From Nonomuraea harbinensis (GTDB taxonomy: Bacteria; Actinomycetota; Actinomycetes; Streptosporangiales; Streptosporangiaceae), in NCBI RefSeq assembly GCF_019396385.1, contig NZ_JAHKRN010000014.1, positions 113,192 through 177,191 of the forward strand: 64,000 nucleotides of DNA. Reading direction: 5' to 3'. The position numbers and the translations under genes were made by a program. Position 1 is the stretch's first letter; the number at the start of each line of letters is the position of its first letter. Below, in pieces: positions 1 to 8,416 of the stretch. The notes under the pieces are model-generated. The model did no database searches, was not told the DNA's origin, and worked only from the letters and a program-made list of their open reading frames with translations.

Positions 1-36
1 GACTCACTTCTTGATTGATCAATCAAGAAGTGAGTC
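1..36. promoter_or_regulatory. Perfect 36-bp palindrome, probable operator
   Basis: Bases 1-18 are the exact reverse complement of bases 19-36; the centre reads TTGATTGATCAATCAA. It ends four bases before the ribosome binding site of the reductase gene that starts at 51, so it lies in or over that gene's promoter or leader. AT-rich palindromes with TTGAT/ATCAA arms are typical of ArsR-type and similar dimeric repressors, but the regulator is not in the window. A terminator is unlikely because no T-run follows. The window may cut a longer element. Confidence 0.6.
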
Positions 37-50
37 GACAAGGAGATCCC

Positions 51-611
51 ATGAGGCGCCTCTTCCTGCACATCAACGTGTCGATCGACGGCTACATCGC
101 CGACCTGGACGGCGACATCGATTGGCGATTCGCCGACGAGGAGTTCCAGGCGCACCTGGACACCATGCTGGAGTCGATCGACGGCATGGTCTTCGGCCGG
201 ACGGCTTTCGAGCAGCTCGCGGGCTACTGGCCGACAGCGGGTGATGAGGTCTCAGCCACGCAGCGGCGCCGGATGCACGAGCTGCCGAAGTACGTCATGT
301 CGCGCACCCTTCGGGACACCGAGTGGCACAATTCCCATCTGCTCGGCGATGACCCCGCGACCGCCCTCAACGATCTCAAGCGCCAGGACGGGCAGGACCT
401 TGCTCTCTTCGCGGGCGGTCAGGCCGCCACCGCCGCCATCGGCCTCGGCGTCCTGGACCAACTGCGCCTTCTGGTCAATCCCGTCATCCTCGGGTCCGGA
501 ACTCGACTGTTCGACGGGACGTACCCGAAGAAGGACCTCCGGCTCGTCGGCACCAGGAAGTTCGCTTCGGGCGCCCTGCTCAGCACCTATGACCTGGTGG
601 CTGAGGAATAG
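51..611 (+). CDS. Dihydrofolate reductase (RibD C-terminal) family protein
   Basis: A 186-residue cytosolic protein of the RibD_C/DHFR-like superfamily, predicted to be an NAD(P)H-dependent reductase. The N-terminus (residues 4-20, with SIDGYIAD) and the later FAGGQA and NPVILGSGTRLF segments are typical of this family. Its length is normal for a stand-alone member. The ATG at 51 is preceded by AAGGAG at about 40-45, which decides the start; an upstream in-frame ATG at 15 lies inside the palindrome and has no ribosome binding site. The substrate is unknown; members are often paired with ArsR or SRPBCC genes. It is probably controlled through the palindrome at 1-36. Confidence 0.85.
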   Translation: MRRLFLHINVSIDGYIADLDGDIDWRFADEEFQAHLDTMLESIDGMVFGRTAFEQLAGYWPTAGDEVSATQRRRMHELPKYVMSRTLRDTEWHNSHLLGDDPATALNDLKRQDGQDLALFAGGQAATAAIGLGVLDQLRLLVNPVILGSGTRLFDGTYPKKDLRLVGTRKFASGALLSTYDLVAEE

Positions 612-625
612 CCGCCGGAAGGATC

Positions 626-808
626 TCAGGACTTGGGGCGGAACTCCTGCCGGAGCCGCCAGTATTTCTTGCCGGACGCGGTGCAGGCGGTCGCCGTGGA
701 GTAGCCGTACATGGAGTCGAACCCCGACCGGTTCATCGTCGTGCCCGCCGCGGCCGTGTCGTAGACGCTGTCGACCATGACCAGGACCTGGGTGAACAGG
801 CTCCGCAT
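626..808 (-). CDS. Small hypothetical protein, possibly the 3' part of a frameshifted gene
   Basis: A 60-residue frame with almost exclusively G or C at third codon positions, so it looks coding rather than accidental. It has Thr/Ser/Gly-rich stretches such as DTAAAGTTMNRSG and a basic end. No family is recognised. Immediately upstream, at about 815-860 on the same strand, a different frame also shows coding-like composition (reading VIHVPADVHLDP). The two could be halves of one gene split by a single-base shift near 810. It could instead be a short intact gene starting at ATG 808, though no good ribosome binding site is visible. Confidence 0.35.
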   Translation of the reverse strand: MRSLFTQVLVMVDSVYDTAAAGTTMNRSGFDSMYGYSTATACTASGKKYWRLRQEFRPKS

Positions 809-901
809 GCGGGGTCGAGGTGGACATCGGCCGGCACGTGTATCACGGTGAGCCGACGGCCCGGCCAGGGCGGGTGAACGCCTGGGCCGGGCCGGTGGAT
901 G

Positions 902-2695
902 TCAGGAGGGTCTGTCGTCGGGTGGGGGTGCGAACTGGCCGAAACGGACGTCTCGGGTCCGGTCCTCGTAGGGCGGCTGGGGCCGGCCCTGCGGGGGCGC
1001 GGGCTGTCCGTACGGGCCGGCGCCGTGCGGGCCGCTGTGCTGACCGCCCGGCTGGTGGGCACCGTAGTGACCGCCGCCGTACTGGCCGTACTGGCCGCCC
1101 TGGTGGCCGCCGTGCTGGTCCGCGCCGTTCGGGACGTTGTTGTGCTGCGGGCCTGAGCCGTACGGGCTCTGCGCCTGGTGATGCGGGGCGGCGGGGAGCT
1201 GCTGCATCGGGTACGGCGACGGCTGGGCGTAGCCGCCGCCCGGCGGGTGCGGAGGGAAGGACGGCGGGGGACGCCGGCGGCCGCGCAGGACCTTGACCAG
1301 GATCAGCGCGACCACGAGGGCGACCAGCGCGCCTGCCCCGATCAGCACCCACATCATGATCGGCCGGGGCGACTGGTCCTTGCCCGCGGAGATCGCCTGC
1401 TGGGTGTCGCTGATGTACTTGGCCACGTACGGGTGGTTCGGGAACAGCGCCTGGACCTCGCGGAACTTCGGCAGCGCGTCCTCGTAGTAGTGACGGAAGT
1501 AGTCGTTCAGCGCCTCGTTGTACCGGGTGGTCGTGGTGGCCTGGGCCGCCTTGATGTTCTTCTCGCCGAGCTTCTCCTTGACGATGCTCACCGGCAGCAC
1601 GAAGCTCTCGCTCTCCGAGGCCTCGCCGCCCTGGCTCACGGTGCCGGCGATCAGCATGCCGATGACCTTGCCGTCCTTGCTGAAGACGGGGCCGCCGGAG
1701 TTGCCGTGGTAGGAGGGCGCCTGGGTCTGGATGTACGGCACTCCGGTCTGCGTGGCGCGCGTGGCGTTGTACGGGCCCTCGGTCAGCGCCGGCTCCAGCC
1801 TCGACTCCAGGCTGAAGAACGCCGTGTTGGTGACCAGGCCGGGGAAGCCGCTGATGTAGAGCGTGTCGCCGGTGCGCACGTCGCCGTCGTCGCCGAGCGG
1901 CACGGTCGGCATGTTCTGCTGGCCGTTGACCTTGAGCAGCGCGAAGTCCTTGCCGGGGTAGTTCTCGCCCACCGAGACCAGCTCGGCCGGTACGGCCTTG
2001 GCGGTCTTGTCCACGCCGCCGCCGGGCAGGCTCTGCAGAACCGTCAGGCTCTGCTGCAGGCCGCGGATCTTCATGTGGGTGCTGTTGAACGTGACGAAGA
2101 TCTGCTGCGCGAGCTTGAGGATCTCCTCGTCCGTCTCGATGCCCTGCAGACCGCTGACGATCCCCTGGGCGTCTTCCTTGTTGAACGTGGCCAGCGCCTG
2201 CTGCGCGAACATCTGCGCGAGCGCGGTGTCGCCGACCTGGACGCAGTGCGCGCCGGTGACCATGTAACCGTCGGGGGTCACCCACCAGCCGGTGCACAGG
2301 CCGCCGACCTCGGCTTCGACGGTGCGCTCCGGCGAGCTCACGGTGAGGTAGGCGTCCACGTTGCCGGCGATCCGCTGGAACATCCACTTGGCGATGCTGC
2401 GCTCGTCCGCGGAGATCTTGCCCGACGTCACGGCGTCGGTGGCCTGCACGGTGAGCTGGTTGAACGCGGCCTGGTTGAGCGCGCTCGACGGCACGGCGAC
2501 CGTGCCGGTGTAGGTGAGGCTGATCAGCTGCACCGCCGGCTGGGTGCGGGCGGCCAGCCAGGTGCCGACGGGCACGTCGGGACGCTCGTCGGCGCCGTCG
2601 TCGGCGACCGCCGGTAGGGCGGGCAGCGCGACCGCCATCGCGACCACCGCGGCTGCGGCGATCTTTCGCAACTTACTGCTGTGATTTCCACGCAC
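902..2695 (-). CDS. Membrane-anchored trypsin-like serine protease
   Basis: A 597-residue exported S1-family protease. Residues 1-31 form a signal peptide (basic start, Ala/Val-rich core, ALPAVADD end). The catalytic triad is visible: His150 in TGAHC, Asp250 in KDFALLKV and Ser333 in GNSGGPVF. A single membrane helix lies at about residues 443-466, followed by a long Pro/Gly/Gln/His-rich tail that should be cytoplasmic. The protease domain would then sit outside the cell, tethered to the membrane, as in other actinobacterial trypsin-like proteases with Gly/Pro/Gln-rich tails. The start is GTG at 2695; no strong ribosome binding site is seen. The substrate is unknown. The next gene on this strand, at 2765-3721, also encodes a membrane protein. 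Confidence 0.85.
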   Translation of the reverse strand: MRGNHSSKLRKIAAAAVVAMAVALPALPAVADDGADERPDVPVGTWLAARTQPAVQLISLTYTGTVAVPSSALNQAAFNQLTVQATDAVTSGKISADERSIAKWMFQRIAGNVDAYLTVSSPERTVEAEVGGLCTGWWVTPDGYMVTGAHCVQVGDTALAQMFAQQALATFNKEDAQGIVSGLQGIETDEEILKLAQQIFVTFNSTHMKIRGLQQSLTVLQSLPGGGVDKTAKAVPAELVSVGENYPGKDFALLKVNGQQNMPTVPLGDDGDVRTGDTLYISGFPGLVTNTAFFSLESRLEPALTEGPYNATRATQTGVPYIQTQAPSYHGNSGGPVFSKDGKVIGMLIAGTVSQGGEASESESFVLPVSIVKEKLGEKNIKAAQATTTTRYNEALNDYFRHYYEDALPKFREVQALFPNHPYVAKYISDTQQAISAGKDQSPRPIMMWVLIGAGALVALVVALILVKVLRGRRRPPPSFPPHPPGGGYAQPSPYPMQQLPAAPHHQAQSPYGSGPQHNNVPNGADQHGGHQGGQYGQYGGGHYGAHQPGGQHSGPHGAGPYGQPAPPQGRPQPPYEDRTRDVRFGQFAPPPDDRPS

Positions 2696-2764
2696 AACCG
2701 CACATGGTGACGGATCGATCTTGTGTATGACTTGTGGATGACTTGGCGACAGTGCCGCTGAGGA

Positions 2765-3721
2765 TCACGTGGTGACGGTCACGTCGCGCAGCAGGAGCCG
2801 GCTGGCCGCGTAGGCGTGCAGATAAAGGTGGAAATTCTCTGCCTTGGCCTTGGCCGACCTGTCCGCGGTGACGATCGTGGCGACCACGTACCTCTGCGAA
2901 GGGTTCGTACGGATCATGCCGTAGGCGAAGTCGGCATGCGTCATGTCCCTGCGGACGTTGACCGAACTGTCCGCCCGCTTCTGCAGTTTTCTGGCGGTGG
3001 CCTTGGCGGCGCCGGCCGTCGGGAACTCCATCATGACCTGCACCGCTTTCACATGTCCGCGGTAGGCCGTGTAGGCGATCTGAATGGCGCGCTGACACTT
3101 GTTCCCGGCCAGCACACCCCGGGCGTCCACCGGGTCGCACGTGTCGTACGTCCAGCCGCCGACTTTCTTGGCCGAGTAACGCACGCCCTGGAACTCGAAC
3201 CGCCAGTCCTGGAACTCGGTGTGCGCGAATCGCGTCCCCGACTCGTCCGGCGCGGCTGTCGGTTCGGGCTCGGCGGTCGGCTCCTGCGAGGGCTCCTCGG
3301 ACGGCTCGCCCGACTGCCAGGGCGCCGTCGTGGGGAACGAGGGCGCGGTGCTCGGCTGGGCGGCGGGCGCGGAGCCGGAGGCGTTGACGTAGTAGGCCGC
3401 GCCGGCCACGCCCCCGCCCACCAGGATCACGGCCAGGCCGACGGAAAGCGCGACGATCAGGCCGGTGTTGCGCCTGGGCGGCGGGTCATACGGAGGCAGG
3501 TTCATGCCGAACCCGTCCTGCCAGGCCCGAGGGTCGAACTGGTCCTGCGGGCCGTGGTTCCGGTGGCCGGTTCCCCGGGTCTGACCGGTGTTGTCCCACT
3601 GTCCGAAGTCGGGCCGGGGGAACGCGTGATCGGGGGACGGCTGCCGCCCGTGTCGCATCGGTGGCCGCTGTGGCCGAGAGGCCCAGGGGTCGTCCGGATG
3701 AGGCTGTCGAGGGTCGGTCAT
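2765..3721 (-). CDS. Single-pass membrane protein with proline-rich N-terminus
   Basis: A 318-residue protein of unknown function. Residues 1-85 are Pro/His/Gln/Asp-rich and probably cytoplasmic. One membrane helix lies at about 87-112. A Glu/Pro/Ser/Thr linker spans about 130-160, and an extracytoplasmic domain of about 155 residues follows. This domain contains two cysteines (TCDP and NKCQR) that could form a disulphide. The layout matches actinobacterial cell-envelope proteins that expose a small sensor or lipoprotein-like domain. It lies 69 bp upstream of the protease gene on the same strand, so the two may be co-transcribed. The ATG at 3721 follows a weak GGGG ribosome binding site. Confidence 0.7.
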   Translation of the reverse strand: MTDPRQPHPDDPWASRPQRPPMRHGRQPSPDHAFPRPDFGQWDNTGQTRGTGHRNHGPQDQFDPRAWQDGFGMNLPPYDPPPRRNTGLIVALSVGLAVILVGGGVAGAAYYVNASGSAPAAQPSTAPSFPTTAPWQSGEPSEEPSQEPTAEPEPTAAPDESGTRFAHTEFQDWRFEFQGVRYSAKKVGGWTYDTCDPVDARGVLAGNKCQRAIQIAYTAYRGHVKAVQVMMEFPTAGAAKATARKLQKRADSSVNVRRDMTHADFAYGMIRTNPSQRYVVATIVTADRSAKAKAENFHLYLHAYAASRLLLRDVTVTT

Positions 3722-3887
3722 TGCCCCATTGTGAGATGACTTTTCGCAGTTAATCGGACTACGCCGGTTAATGGCATGGAAGTGAACCGGACCGCCGCTT
3801 TCGTGCGTACTACCTCAATCGAGCCGTCTCGCGAACAACGGGATCCTCACTCACGGGGAAAGGCTGAAACCATTCTCCCTATGCGCC

Positions 3888-4016
3888 TTTCCCTCCGTCA
3901 TCGGCAGCGCCGGCCATAAGGAGCAGGGCGGCATGTTCCGCCGGTACATCATCTGGCGGAGCAAGCATGCCGCCGACGAACGGCTCCGCGAGGTCGTGAA
4001 CAGGGCGGAGGTTGCC
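3888..4016 (+). pseudogene. C-terminal remnant of an IS630-family transposase
   Basis: The plus-strand frame reads SAGHKEQGG followed by MFRRYIIWRSKHAADERL and ending NRAEVA. This is the characteristic end of IS630-type transposases (HKEQ, RRYI.WRN.HA, NRANVA-stop). Only about 43 codons remain: no DDE catalytic region is present upstream, and the usual stop after the final Ala is replaced by GGA, so the frame runs on. It is a scar of an old insertion between two unrelated minus-strand genes. An internal ATG at 3933 with an AAGGAG ahead could mimic a small gene, but homology starts upstream of it. The rest of 3722-4029 shows nothing else recognisable. Confidence 0.65.
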
Positions 4017-4029
4017 GGACGCGGCACGA

Positions 4030-5043
4030 CTAGCGCCACGGATCGAGGGCGTGCTTGCCGCGGGTCCGGCCGGCTTCGAGTTCCCGCAGCACCGTCGCCC
4101 CCGCAGCCAGGGGGTGAACCTGGGGGGTGCCGGGCGTGTACACACCGTGGGCGATGAGAGCGTCGATCTCGACGAGCAACGACTGATAGATCGACGGGGC
4201 CGCGGTCGCCAGCGCACCGATGTGCAGGCCCTTGACTTGAACCTGGTGGGTGAAGACCAGGTCGTGCGTGGTCAGGGTGGCGTCGCCGGAAGCGGCGCCG
4301 AACACGATGACGCGTCCGGTGAAGGGTTTGGTGACCGAGAGGCTGGTTTTGAACGTGGCCTGTCCCACCGATTCCAGGACCAGGTCGACCCCGCCGGTCA
4401 GGCGGGTGATCGCCTCAGCCAGATCGGGACGCCGGCTGTCGAGGATCTCGTCGGCGCCGAGCGCTTCGACGGTGTTGTGCTTCGCTGGTGACGCCGTGGC
4501 GATCACGCGTGCACCGTAGTGGCGGGCGAGACGAACGGCGGCCTGCCCCACGCCTCCGGCCGCGGCATGAACGAGCACCACCTCACCCGTCTTGATCTCG
4601 CCCAACGGCTTCAGTGCCGCCAAGGCGGTAGCCCAGTTCAGCACCAGGCCGAGGGCTTCGGCATCGCTCCAGCCGGAAGGCACGGGCAGCACACCCGCAG
4701 TCGGCATCGTCATGTACTGCGAGAATGCGCCGGGGCCGGCTCCGACGACGCGGGTGCCGAGCCGCAGTGGCCTCTCAACGTTCGGGCCAACACCCACGAT
4801 CTCCCCGGCGGCCTCGAAACCCGCCACATAGGGCGCCTGCGGGCCTCCTCCGTAAGTTCCACGGGTCTGCATGACGTCAGCGAAGTTGACCCCGGCGGCG
4901 CCCACGCGGATCAGGTACTCGCCGGGCCCTGGGGTGGGGCGGCGATGATCGGCCGTGAGGGTCAGATCCTCCGGTCCCCGGTGCGACCGCTGGACCAGCG
5001 CTCGTACCCACTGCTCAGCGGTGTGCTGCTCGTTGATCTCCAT
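4030..5043 (-). CDS. Zinc-independent quinone oxidoreductase / MDR-family dehydrogenase
   Basis: A 337-residue medium-chain dehydrogenase/reductase of the NADPH:quinone oxidoreductase (QOR) type. The GroES-like N-terminal part contains AAGVNFADVMQTRGTYG, typical of QOR, without the cysteine cluster of zinc alcohol dehydrogenases. The Rossmann part has HAAAGGVGQAAVRLA for NADPH binding. It should reduce quinones or conjugated enones in the cytosol. The start codon lies only about 7 bp after a MerR-type -10 element, so the mRNA is probably leaderless, and no ribosome binding site is present. The MerR gene directly upstream is the likely regulator, suggesting induction by an electrophile or redox stress. 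Confidence 0.88.
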   Translation of the reverse strand: MEINEQHTAEQWVRALVQRSHRGPEDLTLTADHRRPTPGPGEYLIRVGAAGVNFADVMQTRGTYGGGPQAPYVAGFEAAGEIVGVGPNVERPLRLGTRVVGAGPGAFSQYMTMPTAGVLPVPSGWSDAEALGLVLNWATALAALKPLGEIKTGEVVLVHAAAGGVGQAAVRLARHYGARVIATASPAKHNTVEALGADEILDSRRPDLAEAITRLTGGVDLVLESVGQATFKTSLSVTKPFTGRVIVFGAASGDATLTTHDLVFTHQVQVKGLHIGALATAAPSIYQSLLVEIDALIAHGVYTPGTPQVHPLAAGATVLRELEAGRTRGKHALDPWR

Positions 5044-5049
5044 GCGCCG

Positions 5050-5082
5050 AAGGTAGGAGCCTCACACTTACGTCAGGGTCAA
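5050..5082 (-). promoter_or_regulatory. MerR-type promoter for the quinone oxidoreductase gene
   Basis: On the minus strand a TTGACC -35 element (5077-5082) is separated by about 19-21 bp from a CTACCT/TACCTT -10 element (5050-5056). This long spacer is the hallmark of promoters activated by MerR-family proteins. The spacer contains TGACG..GTGAGG, partly symmetrical. It lies in the 46-bp gap between the MerR gene and its neighbour. The element ends about 7 bp before the ATG, implying a leaderless transcript. Confidence 0.55.
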
Positions 5083-5089
5083 GTAGCTG

Positions 5090-5455
5090 TCAGAGATCAG
5101 TGCGGCAGGCTTCTCGAAGGTAGGCGTCGAGTGCCGCCTGCTGATCGCTGAGAATCGCGATGCGCGCGGCGAGCCGATCGCGATAGCCCTGCACCTCGTG
5201 CAGGAACTCGGCGCACACCACGTCGGTGCCGTCATCGGATCCGTCGGTGAGGCCGGGCAGGACTTCCCTGATCAACCGAACGGGCAGCCCGGACTCCAGC
5301 AGCGAGCGGATGATGAGCACCCGGTCGATCGTGGACTGGCAGTAGTCGCGGAACCCATTGCTGAATCGGCCAGGGACGATCAAGCCCTCATCCTCGTAGT
5401 GCCGCAGCGATCTCACACTCACACCGCTCACCCTGGAGGCTTCGCTGATCTTCAC
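5090..5455 (-). CDS. MerR-family transcriptional regulator
   Basis: A 121-residue DNA-binding regulator. The N-terminus carries the MerR winged helix-turn-helix: ISEASRVSGVSVRSLRHYE, then DEGLIVPGR, and FRDYCQSTIDRVLIIR. The remainder is a dimerising coiled helix (residues 75-115) and a short tail, with no large ligand domain and no conserved metal-binding cysteine triad. The GTG at 5455 is chosen because the family's homology starts there; the frame stays open upstream to 5641, but that stretch is not MerR-like. It sits 46 bp upstream of the quinone oxidoreductase gene with a MerR-type promoter between them, so it probably activates that gene. Confidence 0.85.
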   Translation of the reverse strand: MKISEASRVSGVSVRSLRHYEDEGLIVPGRFSNGFRDYCQSTIDRVLIIRSLLESGLPVRLIREVLPGLTDGSDDGTDVVCAEFLHEVQGYRDRLAARIAILSDQQAALDAYLREACRTDL

Positions 5456-5575
5456 ACTCGGAGACAACACCCAGGAGCACCGCGGTCTTCCAGCGATCAC
5501 CACGACGAAGTGCACCGCGCCGGGATCAGCGCACGTCACAACAGGGCGAACGTCGCCTGATGCGGCATTAGGGCT

Positions 5576-7590
5576 GTCGACGCGCGCGCAGGTGGTGACC
5601 GGACCGTCCACACCAAGACCGTCAACACCCCCTGGCAGCACGAGACCGCCTCCCGCACCCGCTCCTGGGGCACCTCAGCCGCGGTCCTGACCGGCGTCGC
5701 CACCACCCGCACCTGGACCGCCATGGACGGCGGCGGGTGGCGGCAGACCCGCACCGACACCGCCCACGACACCGTGACCGGCCTGCCGACCGAGGTCGAC
5801 GACCAGGGCGACACCGCCCGCCAGGACGACGACCTGTGCACCACCACCACGTACGCCGTCAACGACGCCGCCTGGATCCGCGACCTGCCCGCCCGCGTCG
5901 AGACGGTCGCCGCCCGCTGCTCCGCCACCCCGGCCAGGCCGGACGGGATCGTCTCCGACGTCCGCACCTTCTACGACGGGGGCGCGTTCGGCGCCGCGCC
6001 GAGCAAGGGAGACCCCACCCGGGTGGAGAAGATCGCGGCGCACGACGGCACCGGGGCGACGTACGTGCCCTCCGTCCGGACGACGTACGACGCGTACGGC
6101 AGAGTCACGGCCGTCACGGACGCGGCCGGCCACACGACCACGACCGCCTACACCGAAACGGCCGGACTGACCACCCGGACCGTCACCACCGGACCGCCCA
6201 TCACACCTGGGGACCCGTCGAGCGCACACGTCACGACCGAGACCCTCGACCCCGCCCACGGCCGGGCCACCGCACGGACCGACCCCGCCGGCCGCACCAC
6301 CAACCTGACCCACGACGCGCTCGGCCGACTCACCAAGGTCTGGCTGCCGGGCCGCGCCACCACCGACACCCCCGACATCGAGCACGCCTACCAGGTCGCC
6401 GAGGGGAAGATCGGCGCCGTCACCACCAGGACCCTGACTCCTTCCGGCGGCCGACGCGTCACCCAGCAGCTGTTCGACGCGCTGCAACGCCCGGCGGCGA
6501 GACCGACACCGTCAGGTCCTACGCCAACGCGCCCGCAGGGCAGGGGCACCAGCTCCGCTCGGTCTCCCAGACCGGTGGCGCGAACCCCCGCACCGAGACA
6601 TTCGACTACGACGCTGCCGGCGGCGTGACGCTGGGGGTGGACGGTCAGGTGGGGACCGCGATGCGCGGTGACGGCTCGACGGGCCATGCCGAGACGTCCG
6701 CATCGGTCGTCGACACCTCCAGGACGTACGCGGTGGGCGCCTGGGTCAGGCTCGCCCACACCGACGGCTTCGCCACCGTCGTCAACCAGGACGGCGACGT
6801 GGTCAGCGGCTTCTACCTGCAGTACGTCAAGGACGAGAACCGCTGGTCGTTCAGCCTGACCAACGCCGACGCCGTCCAGGGCGGGGTCCGGGTGAAGTCG
6901 CTCGCCCCGCCCGAGGTGGGGGAGTGGACCCACCTGCTGGGTGTGTACGACGCCGTGGCGAAGAAGGCGACCCTGTACGTCAACGGCGTGCCGCAGGAGG
7001 AGAAGCCCTTCACCGTCACCTGGAACGCCACCGGCCCGATGGCCATCGGCCGCGCGAAGCACAACAGCGCCGCAGTGGACTTCTTCCCCGGGGAGATCGA
7101 CGATGTACAGGTCTACGACCGCCTGGTCAGTGCGGAGGAGGCCGCAGACCTGTTCACCCGTCACCCCGTGCTCTCCGGCCGCTGGACGCTCAACACCGAC
7201 GGGCAGGACGGCGCCGGCGGCTGGCAGGTCGAGATGCCGGGCTCCGACGCGTCAGGCGCGGTGGCTCAGCGGGCGGAGCACTCCGCCTATCAGAGCCAGC
7301 TCGACTGGGACCATGTGGCCATCGTGTACGACTCCTTCGCGGACGTCCTGCGGCTGTATGTCAACGGCTGGCTTGAGGAGACCGAGGAACGGGTTTCGGC
7401 TCGCTGGCACACGATCGGCTTCGACGCCACCGGCCCGCTCCAACTGGGCCGTACGAAGACCGCGGGTGCCTGGGGCGAGCACTGGTCTGGCGTGATCGAC
7501 GACGTGTGGGCCTTCTCCGGGGTGCTCACCCAGGAGCAGATCCAGACGCTCGCGGGCTACACGGAACTCCCGTCGGACTCTCCTTTCTGA
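5576..7590 (+). pseudogene. Decayed RHS/YD-repeat protein gene with LamG-like domains
   Basis: The first part (about 5576-6495) reads as RHS/YD repeats: YDAYGRVTAVTDAAGHTTT, DPAGRTTNLTHDALGRLTK and QQLFDALQRP. There is no start codon and no N-terminal export region, so the 5' end is lost. Near 6495 the reading frame shifts by one base. The downstream part (about 6500-7590) then continues as two concanavalin/LamG-like jellyroll segments, with repeated VYD, LYVNG, GPMAIGR and GEIDDVQVYDRL motifs, to a stop at 7590. In intact form such genes encode large secreted wall or polymorphic-toxin proteins. Here the truncation plus frameshift indicate a pseudogene. Whether the RHS and LamG pieces came from one gene is unclear. 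Confidence 0.75.
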
Positions 7591-7680
7591 CTTTGGGTGA
7601 GATGGCGAATCATCGGTAAACAGAATGGATCTGTAATCGGCGTAAGAATGAATCGGGCGTGCCTTTTGGCGCCGGTCCGG

Positions 7681-8160
7681 TCAAGCCGGGGCGTGCGGCG
7701 GTTCGCCGTCATTCGTGGCCGAAGCCGCCACCTTCTCCCGGAAAGCGCGCAGTGCCGCGGCGCCCACCGCCTTGTCCTGCTCGCCGTTGCCGCCGCTCAC
7801 GCCCACGGCGCCGACCACCTGGCCCTCGTGCACGATGGGGAAGCCGCCGACGAAGACGGCGAACCTGCCGGGGTGCATGTGGCTGATGCCGAAGGCCTCG
7901 TTGCCGGGCAGGGCGGGGCCGTTCGGGGGTTCGTTGAAGAGGTGGGTGTCGCGCTGGTGGCCGGCCGCGGTGAATGCTTTGGCGATCGCGATCTCCACTC
8001 CGGTGAGGCGGGCGCCGGTCATCCGGTGGAGGGCGATCGGATGGGCCCCGTCGTCGGCGACGCAGATGGTCTGTTTGACGCCGATGCGGCGGGCCTCCTG
8101 TTCGGCGGCCTCCAGCATGACGAGGGCGTCCTCAAGGGTGAGGCGGAAAACCGTGTGCAT
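7681..8160 (-). CDS. GlcG/HbpS-family (DUF336) protein
   Basis: A 159-residue member of the GlcG/HbpS fold family. Typical segments are LTLEDALVMLEAAEQEA at the start, ICVADDGAHPIALHRM, and GGFPIVHEGQVVGAVGVSGG near residues 105-130. Relatives include the haem-binding sensor HbpS, but they mostly sit in catabolic loci with unknown exact role. It is divergent from the PucR gene across a 256-bp gap and heads away from the oxygenase set, so it likely belongs to that catabolic locus. The ATG at 8160 is preceded by AGGAG about 11 bp upstream; an alternative in-frame ATG eight codons earlier has no ribosome binding site. Confidence 0.85.
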   Translation of the reverse strand: MHTVFRLTLEDALVMLEAAEQEARRIGVKQTICVADDGAHPIALHRMTGARLTGVEIAIAKAFTAAGHQRDTHLFNEPPNGPALPGNEAFGISHMHPGRFAVFVGGFPIVHEGQVVGAVGVSGGNGEQDKAVGAAALRAFREKVAASATNDGEPPHAPA

Positions 8161-8416
8161 TGCCTTTTCAGCTCCTGCCCGCATGAATATTCCGGCCGTC
8201 TGACAAGAGAAAGCGGCGCGACGCCATTTACCGGCGACCCGCGGTCCCTGACATCGGGCTATTGCCTTCCGTTCCCCCGAAATGGAAAATGAGGGAAATC
8301 CGTCCTCCCTCCTCACCCGTGACTCGCGGCGACTCCGTTGACACCGTCAGTCTCCGAGGGCCGGTGGCCCACGGCTACGTACACACTGCCGAACCGGCGA
8401 GACAGGATTTGGGCAC
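8161..8416. other. Divergent intergenic region between GlcG-like and PucR genes
   Basis: This 256-bp gap must hold the promoters of two divergent genes. The left two thirds are AT-richer than the surroundings, as expected for promoters. A TTGACA hexamer lies at 8337-8342 on the plus strand, but no convincing -10 at the proper distance was found. No clear long inverted repeat for PucR binding was recognised by eye. Confidence 0.4.

Noticed and set aside
1..36. Rho-independent terminator at the left edge
   Set aside because: No T-run follows either arm, and the element leads directly into a ribosome binding site and start codon.
7597..8292. Plus-strand open frame opposite the GlcG-like gene
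   Set aside because: The minus-strand protein matches a known family with proper codon bias; the plus frame is its shadow.
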